This document shows, piece after piece, positions 8,090 through 14,622 of a stretch of DNA of 20,627 nucleotides. Below the pieces are notes generated by a model. The model saw only the letters and a program-made list of their open reading frames with translations. It searched no databases and was not told the origin of the DNA. Source of the stretch: a bacterium (lineage in GTDB: Bacteria > Desulfobacterota > S145-22); the NCBI GenBank assembly GCA_027073795.1, contig JALTEW010000291.1, forward strand, positions 1 through 20,627, given 5' to 3'. The translations under genes were made by a program, and so were the position numbers. Positions within the stretch are counted from its first letter, which is position 1. Each line of letters opens with the position of its first letter.

Positions 8090-8528
8090 GAAGGAAAAAG
8101 AACCCGAGGCTGAGTCTCCCAAACCTCTGCCACCGGAAGAGGCCCTGGCCATGATCAAAGTCCAGGAACAGCGGCTCAGGCGAATCCAGTTTTTGGGAAT
8201 TGGATATGGGGTACTCTTTCTCGGCCTTGGAGGGTTTATTTTCCGCTCATTTCCCATCATCCTGGGGATTTTTCTCGGCGCCTTGATTGTGGTGGCGAAC
8301 TTTTTCTGGCTGACACGGCTGGTACGCCGGGCATTCCTGACGAAGAAAAAGCCGTCCAAAAGGTTTTTTGTAAAATTTGGCTTGAAATTTTTTTTGCTTT
8401 TGGCTATAGTGACCCTCGTGATTTATTTCACACCGGTGAATCCCGTGGCCTTTCTGGCGGGGTTGTCGGTGTCGGTTTTCGGCATCATGACGGACGGGGT
8501 CATCGGGGTGTTTAAAAAGGAGCGTTGA
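8067..8528 (+). CDS. atpI: ATP synthase subunit I
   Basis: A 153-residue membrane protein with a charged, cytoplasmic N-terminal arm (about 1-40) and four predicted membrane helices (about 42-61, 64-84, 106-122 and 127-147), as in AtpI (PF03899). AtpI helps assemble the c-ring in some bacteria. Three in-frame ATGs (8067, 8070, 8076) are close together, and the GGAGGAGG at 8047-8054 could serve any of them. The reading frame overlaps the end of atpZ, and atpB follows after 12 nt. Confidence 0.85.
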   Translation: MMGMKKSKKEKEPEAESPKPLPPEEALAMIKVQEQRLRRIQFLGIGYGVLFLGLGGFIFRSFPIILGIFLGALIVVANFFWLTRLVRRAFLTKKKPSKRFFVKFGLKFFLLLAIVTLVIYFTPVNPVAFLAGLSVSVFGIMTDGVIGVFKKER

Positions 8529-8540
8529 GGGGGAGGCATA

Positions 8541-9287
8541 ATGGAACATGGTGGGCTTTTTTATTACCAGTTTATCCCGGGGCTGAACAGGCTTCCGATG
8601 CAGGTCGGGAACGCTGTTCTGGTTTCTTTAGTCCTGATTGTTCTCTTTTTCCTGGGGTATCTAAACCTGAAGAAAAAGGGGGATGATGTTGTGCCGGACA
8701 AACATTTCACCCTCCTCAATTTTATGGAGCTTCTGGTTGAGATGAGCCTTAAACTCATTGAGGATAATATGGGAAGGGTGGGAAAATCCCTTTTATACAT
8801 CCTCGGTTCTCTGATTATTTTTATCCTGTTTAACAACCTGTCCGGTCTGGTTCCCGGGTTTGCCCCATCAACCAGCAACCTCAATACGACCCTCGCCTTG
8901 GCCCTGACGGTCTTTTTCCTCTACCAGTTTTATGGATTCAAGGTCCACGGTCTGAAGTATCTCAAACACTTTACCGGGCCCTTTCTGTGGCTGGCGCCCC
9001 TGATGTTTCCCATTGAGATCATCGGACACCTGGCGCGTCCCATGTCGCTGTCCCTCCGTCTATTTGGAAACATGATGGGAGACCATCTTGTTTTGGGAAT
9101 CTTTTTTCTCCTTGTCCCTCTGGTCGTTCCTCTCCCCATTATGTTCCTGGGTATCTTCGTGTCGGTGGTCCAGACCCTTGTCTTTGTCCTGCTTTCCATG
9201 GCATATTTCTCCGGCGCCATCGAGCAGGAAGACGAGGGGGGGCATGAGATTGAAGCGACGGTGGAAGTGACCGGTGAAGTTGCATGA
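8541..9287 (+). CDS. atpB: ATP synthase F0 subunit a
   Basis: The stator channel subunit that passes ions to and from the rotating c-ring. The 248-residue product carries the essential arginine, R173, in MSLSLRLFGNMMGDHLVLG, and the usual set of five to six membrane helices, with FNNLSGLVPGF and PTSNLN-like PSTSNLNTTLALAL motifs before it. A GGGGGAGG ribosome site precedes the ATG. The C-terminus ends in an acidic tail (about 226-248, with EQEDEGG), longer and more acidic than in many homologues. It lies between atpI and atpE; no F1 subunit gene or b subunit gene is in the window, so the F1 operon must be elsewhere. Confidence 0.96.
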   Translation: MEHGGLFYYQFIPGLNRLPMQVGNAVLVSLVLIVLFFLGYLNLKKKGDDVVPDKHFTLLNFMELLVEMSLKLIEDNMGRVGKSLLYILGSLIIFILFNNLSGLVPGFAPSTSNLNTTLALALTVFFLYQFYGFKVHGLKYLKHFTGPFLWLAPLMFPIEIIGHLARPMSLSLRLFGNMMGDHLVLGIFFLLVPLVVPLPIMFLGIFVSVVQTLVFVLLSMAYFSGAIEQEDEGGHEIEATVEVTGEVA

Positions 9288-9311
9288 TATTGAGAAGTGT
9301 TGGTGGTTTTA

Positions 9312-9335
9312 AGGTATAGGCGGATGAATATACCT
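9312..9335 (+). repeat. 7-bp perfect inverted repeat in the atpB-atpE spacer
   Basis: AGGTATA (9312-9318) and TATACCT (9329-9335) could form a hairpin with a 10-nt loop in the 119-nt spacer before atpE. There is no T-run after it, so it is not a classic terminator. A role in mRNA processing or in raising c-subunit output is possible but not shown. Confidence 0.4.
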
Positions 9336-9392
9336 GTTCTAAAAAACTGAAGGCAGGCGGTTTCTGGAGGTCTTCCCGAGCCGTCGAGTGAA

Positions 9393-9398
9393 AGGAGG
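9393..9398 (+). promoter_or_regulatory. strong Shine-Dalgarno site that sets the atpE start
   Basis: AGGAGG lies 8 nt before the ATG at 9407. The longer in-frame GTG at 9398 overlaps this site, so it cannot use it and is rejected as the start. Confidence 0.75.
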
Positions 9399-9406
9399 TG
9401 AAACCT

Positions 9407-9739
9407 ATGCTGAAGAAACTCTGGTTAATGGCGGGTGTGATTTTCGGTTCTGTATTTTCCTTTGCCGTGGTGGCTATGGCAGCGGAGGGGAGCGTAGCCG
9501 GTCTTCCCCCACAGGTCAAGATGTGGATTGCCATCGTAGCGGGGTTTGGTATGGCGATTGCCACGGTAGGCGGCGCGATCAGTCAGTCGCGCGGCATCGT
9601 ATCGGCACTGGATGGCATTGCCCGGAATCCATCCGCGTCGGGACAGATGGTCACCCCGATGATTATCGGTCTCGCGCTGATCGAATCCTTGGTTATCTAC
9701 ACCCTGGTAATTGAGTTGCTGCTGGTTTTCAAATTGTAA
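9407..9739 (+). CDS. atpE: ATP synthase F0 subunit c with N-terminal leader
   Basis: The proteolipid that forms the rotor ring. From the ATG at 9407 it is 110 residues, about 25-30 longer than most c subunits, because of a signal-peptide-like leader (1-25: MLKK, a hydrophobic core, then AMA before A26). The mature part has two helices joined by the ARNP loop (72-75). The ion carboxylate is E93. Aligned on the RxP loop, Q60 and S94 match Na+ ligands Q32 and S66 of Ilyobacter tartaricus subunit c, whereas T67 is replaced by L95. A further glutamate, E103, lies in the second helix where Ilyobacter has alanine. Gene order after atpB fits, and a terminator follows. Confidence 0.95.
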   Translation: MLKKLWLMAGVIFGSVFSFAVVAMAAEGSVAGLPPQVKMWIAIVAGFGMAIATVGGAISQSRGIVSALDGIARNPSASGQMVTPMIIGLALIESLVIYTLVIELLLVFKL

Positions 9740-9796
9740 TCATGACTTGCAGGCCGTGCCAAGCGGCTATCTTTGATTGTATCGTAGCGTAAATGT

Positions 9797-9826
9797 GGGC
9801 AGGAATAACTCCTGCCCCTTTTGTTT
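9797..9826 (+). terminator. Rho-independent terminator after atpE
   Basis: A perfect 8-bp stem, GGGCAGGA and TCCTGCCC, with loop ATAAC, is followed by CTTTTGTTT. It ends the plus-strand hemL-atp block just before the convergent MFS gene. Confidence 0.88.
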
Positions 9827-9840
9827 GGGTGAAACTGTGG

Positions 9841-11004
9841 TTATCTATATGGTTTTAGAAGGGAAAATCCAAAACCTGCAACACCAGCAAGCCCAATGGC
9901 GCCGCCGGTGACGAATGTAACCGTAAGGCTTACATATTGAGCGGATGCACCTGCGAGCAGGGGGCCGATAATCATCCCCATACTGTGAAACAGGACAAAG
10001 AGGCTCATGAGGGAACCCATTTCGCCTATTTTCTTTCCCTCTTCCACTGTCAAGGCCGTCAGGGCGGGCATGGCGATACCGCCGGAGATGCCAAGGAGGA
10101 GATTTACGAGGAATATTTCCGTAAAATTCCGGGTAAAGGGGATCATACACAGGGCGCTGGCTGCCATAATCCCTCCTGCGCTGATGAACCATCCCTTGGC
10201 GAAGCGGTCGGCAAGGCGCCCGAAGGGGGTTTGAAGCAGGGTGGCGACAAGGATGTTGAGAGAGATAAGCAGACCGATCTGGGAGCTTGAGAGCTCCAGG
10301 ATGTTGTCTCCGAAGATGGGAAGGAAGGCCCAGGTGACCCCGATACCGATGGAAAAACAGAGCCGGTAAAAAAAGGTGCCCTTTAGGATTCTCGGCCTGA
10401 AGAATTGACGATAGCCCCTTTGGGTTGTAGCATGTTCCCCTGTGTTCTTTTTCTCGGGCAGGAAGAAAAGAGAGAGAAGAAAGCCCACAAAACTGATAAA
10501 CCCCATGGTGTAAAAACTGCTGTTAATCCCAAAGGCGTCTTTCACAATGCCGCCCAGGATAGGGCCTGTGGCCAGTCCCCCGTAAAAGAAGAGATTGAAG
10601 ATACCCATGTACGTGCCTTCTTTCCCGCCGGGGGTGATTTCTCCCATGTATGCCAGCGCAATGGGGATGACCATGGCAGCGGCAATTCCCTGGATGGTGC
10701 GTGTCAGGATGAGAAGCGGGATATTTGCGGAGGCAATGTATCCGATGGAGGTCAGGGAGAAAAGAAACAGGCCCGAGGCAATAAATATTTTCCGCCCCTT
10801 TCTGTCAGAAAGTTTGCCGATAAGGGGGAGGAGAAACGTTCTTGAGATGGAAAAAGAGGCAAAAACCAGTCCGATGGCCATGCCTGTGGCTCCGGTCTGC
10901 TGGGCATAGAGGGGGAGCAGTGGGGCGACAATACCCATCCCCAGCATGGCCGAGAAGATAGCCATACACAGGGCGATGAAGATTTTCTTTTGAATTTCGT
11001 TCAT
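9841..11004 (-). CDS. MFS transporter, drug/metabolite efflux type
   Basis: A 387-residue inner-membrane protein with 12 predicted helices in two halves. The MFS motif A is visible as GKLSDRKGRK in the loop after helix 2 (about 63-72) and again in weaker form as GRLADRFAKG in the second half. The TRTIQGIAAAMVIPIALAYM stretch in helix 4 resembles the Bcr/MdtG-type drug:H+ antiporters. The substrate cannot be read from the sequence. The ribosome site is weak (GGAAAG close to the ATG). The start lies only 6 nt after the T-rich end of the leuB terminator, so expression needs read-through or a promoter inside leuB. It is convergent with atpE. Confidence 0.88.
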   Translation of the reverse strand: MNEIQKKIFIALCMAIFSAMLGMGIVAPLLPLYAQQTGATGMAIGLVFASFSISRTFLLPLIGKLSDRKGRKIFIASGLFLFSLTSIGYIASANIPLLILTRTIQGIAAAMVIPIALAYMGEITPGGKEGTYMGIFNLFFYGGLATGPILGGIVKDAFGINSSFYTMGFISFVGFLLSLFFLPEKKNTGEHATTQRGYRQFFRPRILKGTFFYRLCFSIGIGVTWAFLPIFGDNILELSSSQIGLLISLNILVATLLQTPFGRLADRFAKGWFISAGGIMAASALCMIPFTRNFTEIFLVNLLLGISGGIAMPALTALTVEEGKKIGEMGSLMSLFVLFHSMGMIIGPLLAGASAQYVSLTVTFVTGGAIGLAGVAGFGFSLLKPYR

Positions 11005-11009
11005 CTTTC

Positions 11010-11047
11010 CGTAGAAAACGTCCGGCGCATTAGGAAACGCCGGACGT
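11010..11047 (-). terminator. Rho-independent terminator after leuB
   Basis: On the minus strand, ACGTCCGGCG, a 10-nt loop and CGCCGGACGT form a perfect 10-bp stem (11018-11047), followed by TTTTC. It closes the purH-to-leuB run and sits directly upstream of the MFS gene. Confidence 0.85.
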
Positions 11048-11079
11048 CATGGAATTTCAATGTGAATTCGTTTCTCTTG

Positions 11080-12150
11080 CTAAAGATCAGATCGGATCTT
11101 TTCTGCTACCATGTCCCCTACCTGCTGGGTGGTAGCCCCCATTTTCCCCGCGGAAAGGCTCTTCAGGTTGGGGATAATGGCCTGGACCGCTTTCTCCACC
11201 ACGTCCGCCGCCTCACTTTCTCCCAGGTGGTCCAGCATCATGGAGGTGGCGGAGATGGCCGCCAGGGGATTAATCACCCCCTTGCCGGCATATTTGGGCG
11301 CCGATCCTCCGATGGGTTCGAACATGGAAGTTCCCTCCGGGTTGATGTTGCCGCCCGCTGCGATTCCCATCCCACCCTGGATCATGGCCCCCAGATCGGT
11401 GATGATGTCTCCGAACATGTTATCCGTGACGATCACATCGAAGGTTTCCGGGTTTTTGACCATCCACATGCAGATGGCATCCACGTGAGCGTAATCGGTT
11501 TTGACGTCCGGATAGTCTTTGGCCACCTCGTTGAAGGTCCGCAGCCACAAATCGAAGGCGTAGGTTAGGACATTGGTTTTCCCGCACAAGGTTAGTTTCT
11601 TTTCCCGATTCCGTTTACGGGTCAGCTCAAAGGCGTAGCGGATGCATCGTTCTACCCCCTTGCGTGTGTTGATGGATTCCTGAATCGCGACCTCGTCAGG
11701 GGTTCCCTTTTTGAGGAAACCGCCTGAACCGGTGTATAATCCCTCAGTGTTTTCACGGATGACGACAAAATCAATATCCTCTGGCCCCTTATTTTTTAGC
11801 GGCGTATCCACTCCTTCATAGAGCTTGATAGGGCGTAGATTGATATACTGGTCGAGGCCAAACCTCAGTTTGAGGAGAATGCCTGTTTCCAGAATGCCGG
11901 GGGCGACGTCAGGATGCCCGATGGCTCCCAGCAGAATCGCGGGGAATTTTTTTAAAGCTTCCAATGCCTTATCAGGTAAGGTTTCTCCTGTTTTTTTGTA
12001 ATGCTCGCCGCCATAAGGGAAATGTTGATATTTGAGAGAAAATCCAAAGCGTTCGGACACGGCGTTTAGGGCCTTGATCCCTTCATTGATGACTTCAGGA
12101 CCCGTCCCATCTCCGGGAATGACTGCGATTGAATAGGTTTTTTTGTTCAT
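11080..12150 (-). CDS. leuB: 3-isopropylmalate dehydrogenase
   Basis: NAD-dependent oxidative decarboxylation of 3-isopropylmalate in leucine synthesis. The 356-residue product shows the family layout: IPGDGTGPEV (11-20), the substrate arginines in LLKLRFGLDQYINLRP, VVIRENTEGLYTG, the Mg2+-binding DNMFGDIITDLGA, and GSAPKYAGKGVINP. The LLKLRF form and overall pattern resemble actinobacterial and deltaproteobacterial LeuB more than isocitrate dehydrogenase; a tartrate or homoisocitrate dehydrogenase activity is less likely but not excluded. The ATG overlaps the stop of the upstream Sua5/YrdC gene by 4 nt (ATGA), with AAGGAG just before, so translation is coupled. leuA, leuC and leuD are not in the window. 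Confidence 0.92.
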   Translation of the reverse strand: MNKKTYSIAVIPGDGTGPEVINEGIKALNAVSERFGFSLKYQHFPYGGEHYKKTGETLPDKALEALKKFPAILLGAIGHPDVAPGILETGILLKLRFGLDQYINLRPIKLYEGVDTPLKNKGPEDIDFVVIRENTEGLYTGSGGFLKKGTPDEVAIQESINTRKGVERCIRYAFELTRKRNREKKLTLCGKTNVLTYAFDLWLRTFNEVAKDYPDVKTDYAHVDAICMWMVKNPETFDVIVTDNMFGDIITDLGAMIQGGMGIAAGGNINPEGTSMFEPIGGSAPKYAGKGVINPLAAISATSMMLDHLGESEAADVVEKAVQAIIPNLKSLSAGKMGATTQQVGDMVAEKIRSDL

Positions 12151-12803
12151 ACTGTCTCCTTTCCTGTTTCGATAACCGTAAAAAGGTCCGATCTTGAAAT
12201 GGTCCCTTTCCGCACAATCCGTGGGGTTGTCCCCGTAATATTTAGGAGGGTGGAGGGAGTTGCTGAAGTTTTATATCCCTCCGTGATAAGTAGGTCAACC
12301 CGGTTGGCAAAAATTTCCCTAATTTCCTCCGGATCACGGGCCTGGTTTTCGGGGGCTCCGGAGAGGTTTGCACTGGTGGAGGCAAGCAGGAAACGCCGAT
12401 GTTCAAAAAGGGCACGAACAAAGGGATGAGGGGAGACACGGACAGCCAGCGTGTGCTTCCAGGCAATCTGGGTCAAGGGGGATTTTTCAGGGATAGGGAT
12501 AATCAGCGTCAGGGGGCCCGGCCAGAAATGTTCCATCAGGCTCCTGGCGACAAGAGAGATGGGAACCTCCTGTTCCTCAAGGAAGAGAATGTCTGGAATG
12601 AGGAAAATCAGGGGCTTTTCCTTTGGCCGTTGTTTGATTTCATATACTTTATCGAGCGGATGGTTGGGCGCAAACGGGTCACAACCAATGCCGTAGAGGG
12701 TCTCTGTCGGGTAGATGATAAGGCGGCCCTCCGAGAGGTCTTTGGCAATCCCGGCGGTCTTTTCGGGGTTTTTGAGGAGGGTTTTGAGCTTAAGAACTTG
12801 GAT
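12147..12803 (-). CDS. Sua5/YrdC-family L-threonylcarbamoyladenylate synthase, non-canonical start
   Basis: Makes threonylcarbamoyl-AMP from threonine, bicarbonate and ATP for the t6A37 modification of tRNA. The frame encodes the YrdC marks: IIYPTETLYGIGCD, YEIKQRPKEKPL, HFWPGPLTLIIP, LAVRVSPHPF and ASTSANLSGAP. The first ATG in frame (12536) falls after the PTETLYG and KxRP motifs, so it cannot be the real start. The open frame runs upstream to a TGA at 12828-12830 without any ATG, GTG, TTG or CTG. The best candidate start is ATC at 12801-12803, about 7 nt after GAGAGGAAG, giving 218 residues; an ATT at 12747-12749 would give a shorter form. The 5' end overlaps purE by 14 nt, and the 3' end overlaps leuB by 4 nt. 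The start is uncertain, the function is not. Confidence 0.85.
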   Translation of the reverse strand: MQVLKLKTLLKNPEKTAGIAKDLSEGRLIIYPTETLYGIGCDPFAPNHPLDKVYEIKQRPKEKPLIFLIPDILFLEEQEVPISLVARSLMEHFWPGPLTLIIPIPEKSPLTQIAWKHTLAVRVSPHPFVRALFEHRRFLLASTSANLSGAPENQARDPEEIREIFANRVDLLITEGYKTSATPSTLLNITGTTPRIVRKGTISRSDLFTVIETGKETV

Positions 12804-13314
12804 CGCGCTTCCTCTCGAGGGATTTTTTCACGGTTTCCCCATCCACAAGGACCTTTTTTGCCATCTCCTTTCGGAAACGAATCAGGGCCTTTTTGAGCGT
12901 GGTGTTTTCGATGGCCAGAATCTGCAGGGCGAAATAGACGGCGTTTTTCATTCCCGCCTTGCCGATGGCCATGGTGGCCACAGGAATGCCTCCCGGCATC
13001 TGAACGGTGCTCAACAGGGCGTCGAGGCCAAAGAGCGCGGAGGAGGGCACAGGAACACCGATCACTGGAAGGAGTGTGTGAGACGCGACAACCCCCGCAA
13101 GGTGCGCGGCAGCCCCCGCCACGGCGATAAAGACTCGCCCGCCGTTTCCTTCGAATGCTTGAACAAAGGCGCGAACGGCGTCAGGGGTCCTGTGGGCGGA
13201 TAGCACCCTGAATTCGTAAGAGATGTTAAAGTCTTCAAAGATACGCAGGGCGTCTTCTGCGACGGGGAGATCGCTTTTGCTTCCCAAGATAACGGCGATC
13301 AGCGGTTTAGACAT
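12790..13314 (-). CDS. purE: N5-carboxyaminoimidazole ribonucleotide mutase
   Basis: Class I PurE moves the carboxyl group of N5-CAIR to give CAIR in purine synthesis. The 174-residue product has ILGSKSDLPVAEDA near the N-terminus, the catalytic-site SAHRTPD, GAAAHLAGVVASHTLLPVIGVPV, and GGIPVATMAIGKAG. A short basic C-terminal tail extends past the usual end. AGGAGG lies 6 nt before the ATG, and the gene starts 10 nt after purD. purK, which makes the substrate, is not in the window. The last 14 nt overlap the proposed start of the Sua5/YrdC gene. Confidence 0.96.
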   Translation of the reverse strand: MSKPLIAVILGSKSDLPVAEDALRIFEDFNISYEFRVLSAHRTPDAVRAFVQAFEGNGGRVFIAVAGAAAHLAGVVASHTLLPVIGVPVPSSALFGLDALLSTVQMPGGIPVATMAIGKAGMKNAVYFALQILAIENTTLKKALIRFRKEMAKKVLVDGETVKKSLERKRDPSS

Positions 13315-13324
13315 GGCTGTCCTC

Positions 13325-14611
13325 CTAAGAGGTTGTTTCCCGTTGAATCCCTTTCAGGCCGATATCCTTGCGAAAGGTCATCCCCTCAAAGTGAATGGAA
13401 GAAATGGCCTGGTACGCCTTATCCCGACAGGCTTTCAGTGAAGTATCCAGGGCCGTGACGCCCAAGACCCGCCCGCCGTTCGTGACGATTTCGCCCCTCT
13501 CGTTTTGTGTGGTTCCGGCGTGGAAGACCTTGACGTCCTTTTGCCCCTCAAGGGTTTCCAGGCCTGTAATAGGTTTGCCTTTCTCATAATGACCCGGATA
13601 TCCCTTTGAGGCGAGGACGACACAAAGGGCGGAACCAGGATTCCAGGAGAGCCTGGTCTTGTGAAGCTGACGGCTGTGTAGATCGAGAAAGGTCTCTGCG
13701 AGGTCTCCTTCCATCCGGAAGAGGATGGGCTGGGTTTCAGGATCTCCCATGCGGACGTTGAATTCAAGAACATAGGGGGTTTCATCGGAAATCATCAAGC
13801 CCGCGTAGAGGATTCCACGGTAGGGAGTCCCTCGCTCGTTCATCTTTTCGATGACCGGCTTGATGACGCTTTTCATGACCCTTTCGTGCATGGCCGGGTC
13901 GATAACGGGGGCGGGGCTGTAGGCCCCCATCCCACCTGTGTTGGGGCCCGTGTCACCGTCATAAATTGCCTTGTGGTCCTGGGACGAGGCGAGCGGGAGG
14001 ATGGTTTCTCCATCCGTCATAACGATAAACGAGGCCTCTTCGCCCTCGAGGAATTCCTCGAGAACCACACGGTTTCCTGCCTCCCCAAAGGCCTTTTCCT
14101 CCATAATCCTTCGGACGGCCCTTTCAGCCTCTTCGCTATCCTGAACAATAAGAACCCCCTTGCCGGCCGCTAACCCGTCTGCCTTGACGACGAGGGGATA
14201 GCTTTCCCCCGCGAGGGCGTTGAGGGCGTCGCCGGGATTGTCAAAGATTTTGAAATCGGCGGTCGGGACCCCGGCCGATTCCAAGATTTCCTTTGTAAAG
14301 GCCTTGCTCCCTTCTAATTGGGCGGCGGCCTGGCTGGGACCGATGGCTGTAAGTCCCGCTTCGGTAAACCGGTCCACAATCCCTTCTACAAGGGGAGCTT
14401 CCGGACCCACGACTGTCAAACCGATTTGCTTTTCCTTCGCGAGGGTTAGAAGCCCTTTGATGTCCGTGGGCGAAACAGGCAGGCAGGTCGCTTCCGCCTG
14501 AATCCCTGCGTTGCCTGGTGCACAGAAAATCTCCTTTATGAGATCACTCTGTTTCAGCTTCCAGACAAGGGCGTGTTCCCGGCCACCCCCGCCGACAACG
14601 AGTGCGTTCAT
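13325..14611 (-). CDS. purD: phosphoribosylamine-glycine ligase
   Basis: ATP-grasp enzyme joining 5-phosphoribosylamine and glycine in the second step of purine synthesis. The 428-residue length is normal. Visible marks are VVGGGGREHALVWKL at the N-terminus, APGNAGI, VGPEAPLVEGI, the ATP-grasp stretch PLVVKADGLAAGKGV, DHKAIYDGDTGPNTGGMGAYSP, and EFNVRMGDPETQPI with the metal ligands. A GGGGGA ribosome site precedes the ATG. It sits 11 nt after purH and 10 nt before purE, clearly in one operon. Confidence 0.97.
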   Translation of the reverse strand: MNALVVGGGGREHALVWKLKQSDLIKEIFCAPGNAGIQAEATCLPVSPTDIKGLLTLAKEKQIGLTVVGPEAPLVEGIVDRFTEAGLTAIGPSQAAAQLEGSKAFTKEILESAGVPTADFKIFDNPGDALNALAGESYPLVVKADGLAAGKGVLIVQDSEEAERAVRRIMEEKAFGEAGNRVVLEEFLEGEEASFIVMTDGETILPLASSQDHKAIYDGDTGPNTGGMGAYSPAPVIDPAMHERVMKSVIKPVIEKMNERGTPYRGILYAGLMISDETPYVLEFNVRMGDPETQPILFRMEGDLAETFLDLHSRQLHKTRLSWNPGSALCVVLASKGYPGHYEKGKPITGLETLEGQKDVKVFHAGTTQNERGEIVTNGGRVLGVTALDTSLKACRDKAYQAISSIHFEGMTFRKDIGLKGIQRETTS

Positions 14612-14622
14612 GGTTCCCCCTA

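Noticed and set aside
7754..8359. 201-codon minus-strand ORF opposite atpZ and atpI
   Set aside because: It is antisense to two membrane-protein genes and its composition is that of a shadow frame.
9398..9406. GTG at 9398 as the atpE start
   Set aside because: It overlaps the AGGAGG ribosome site that is properly spaced for the ATG at 9407.
12399..12896. 165-codon plus-strand ORF over the Sua5/YrdC and purE genes
   Set aside because: It is antisense to two recognised genes and its product resembles no family.
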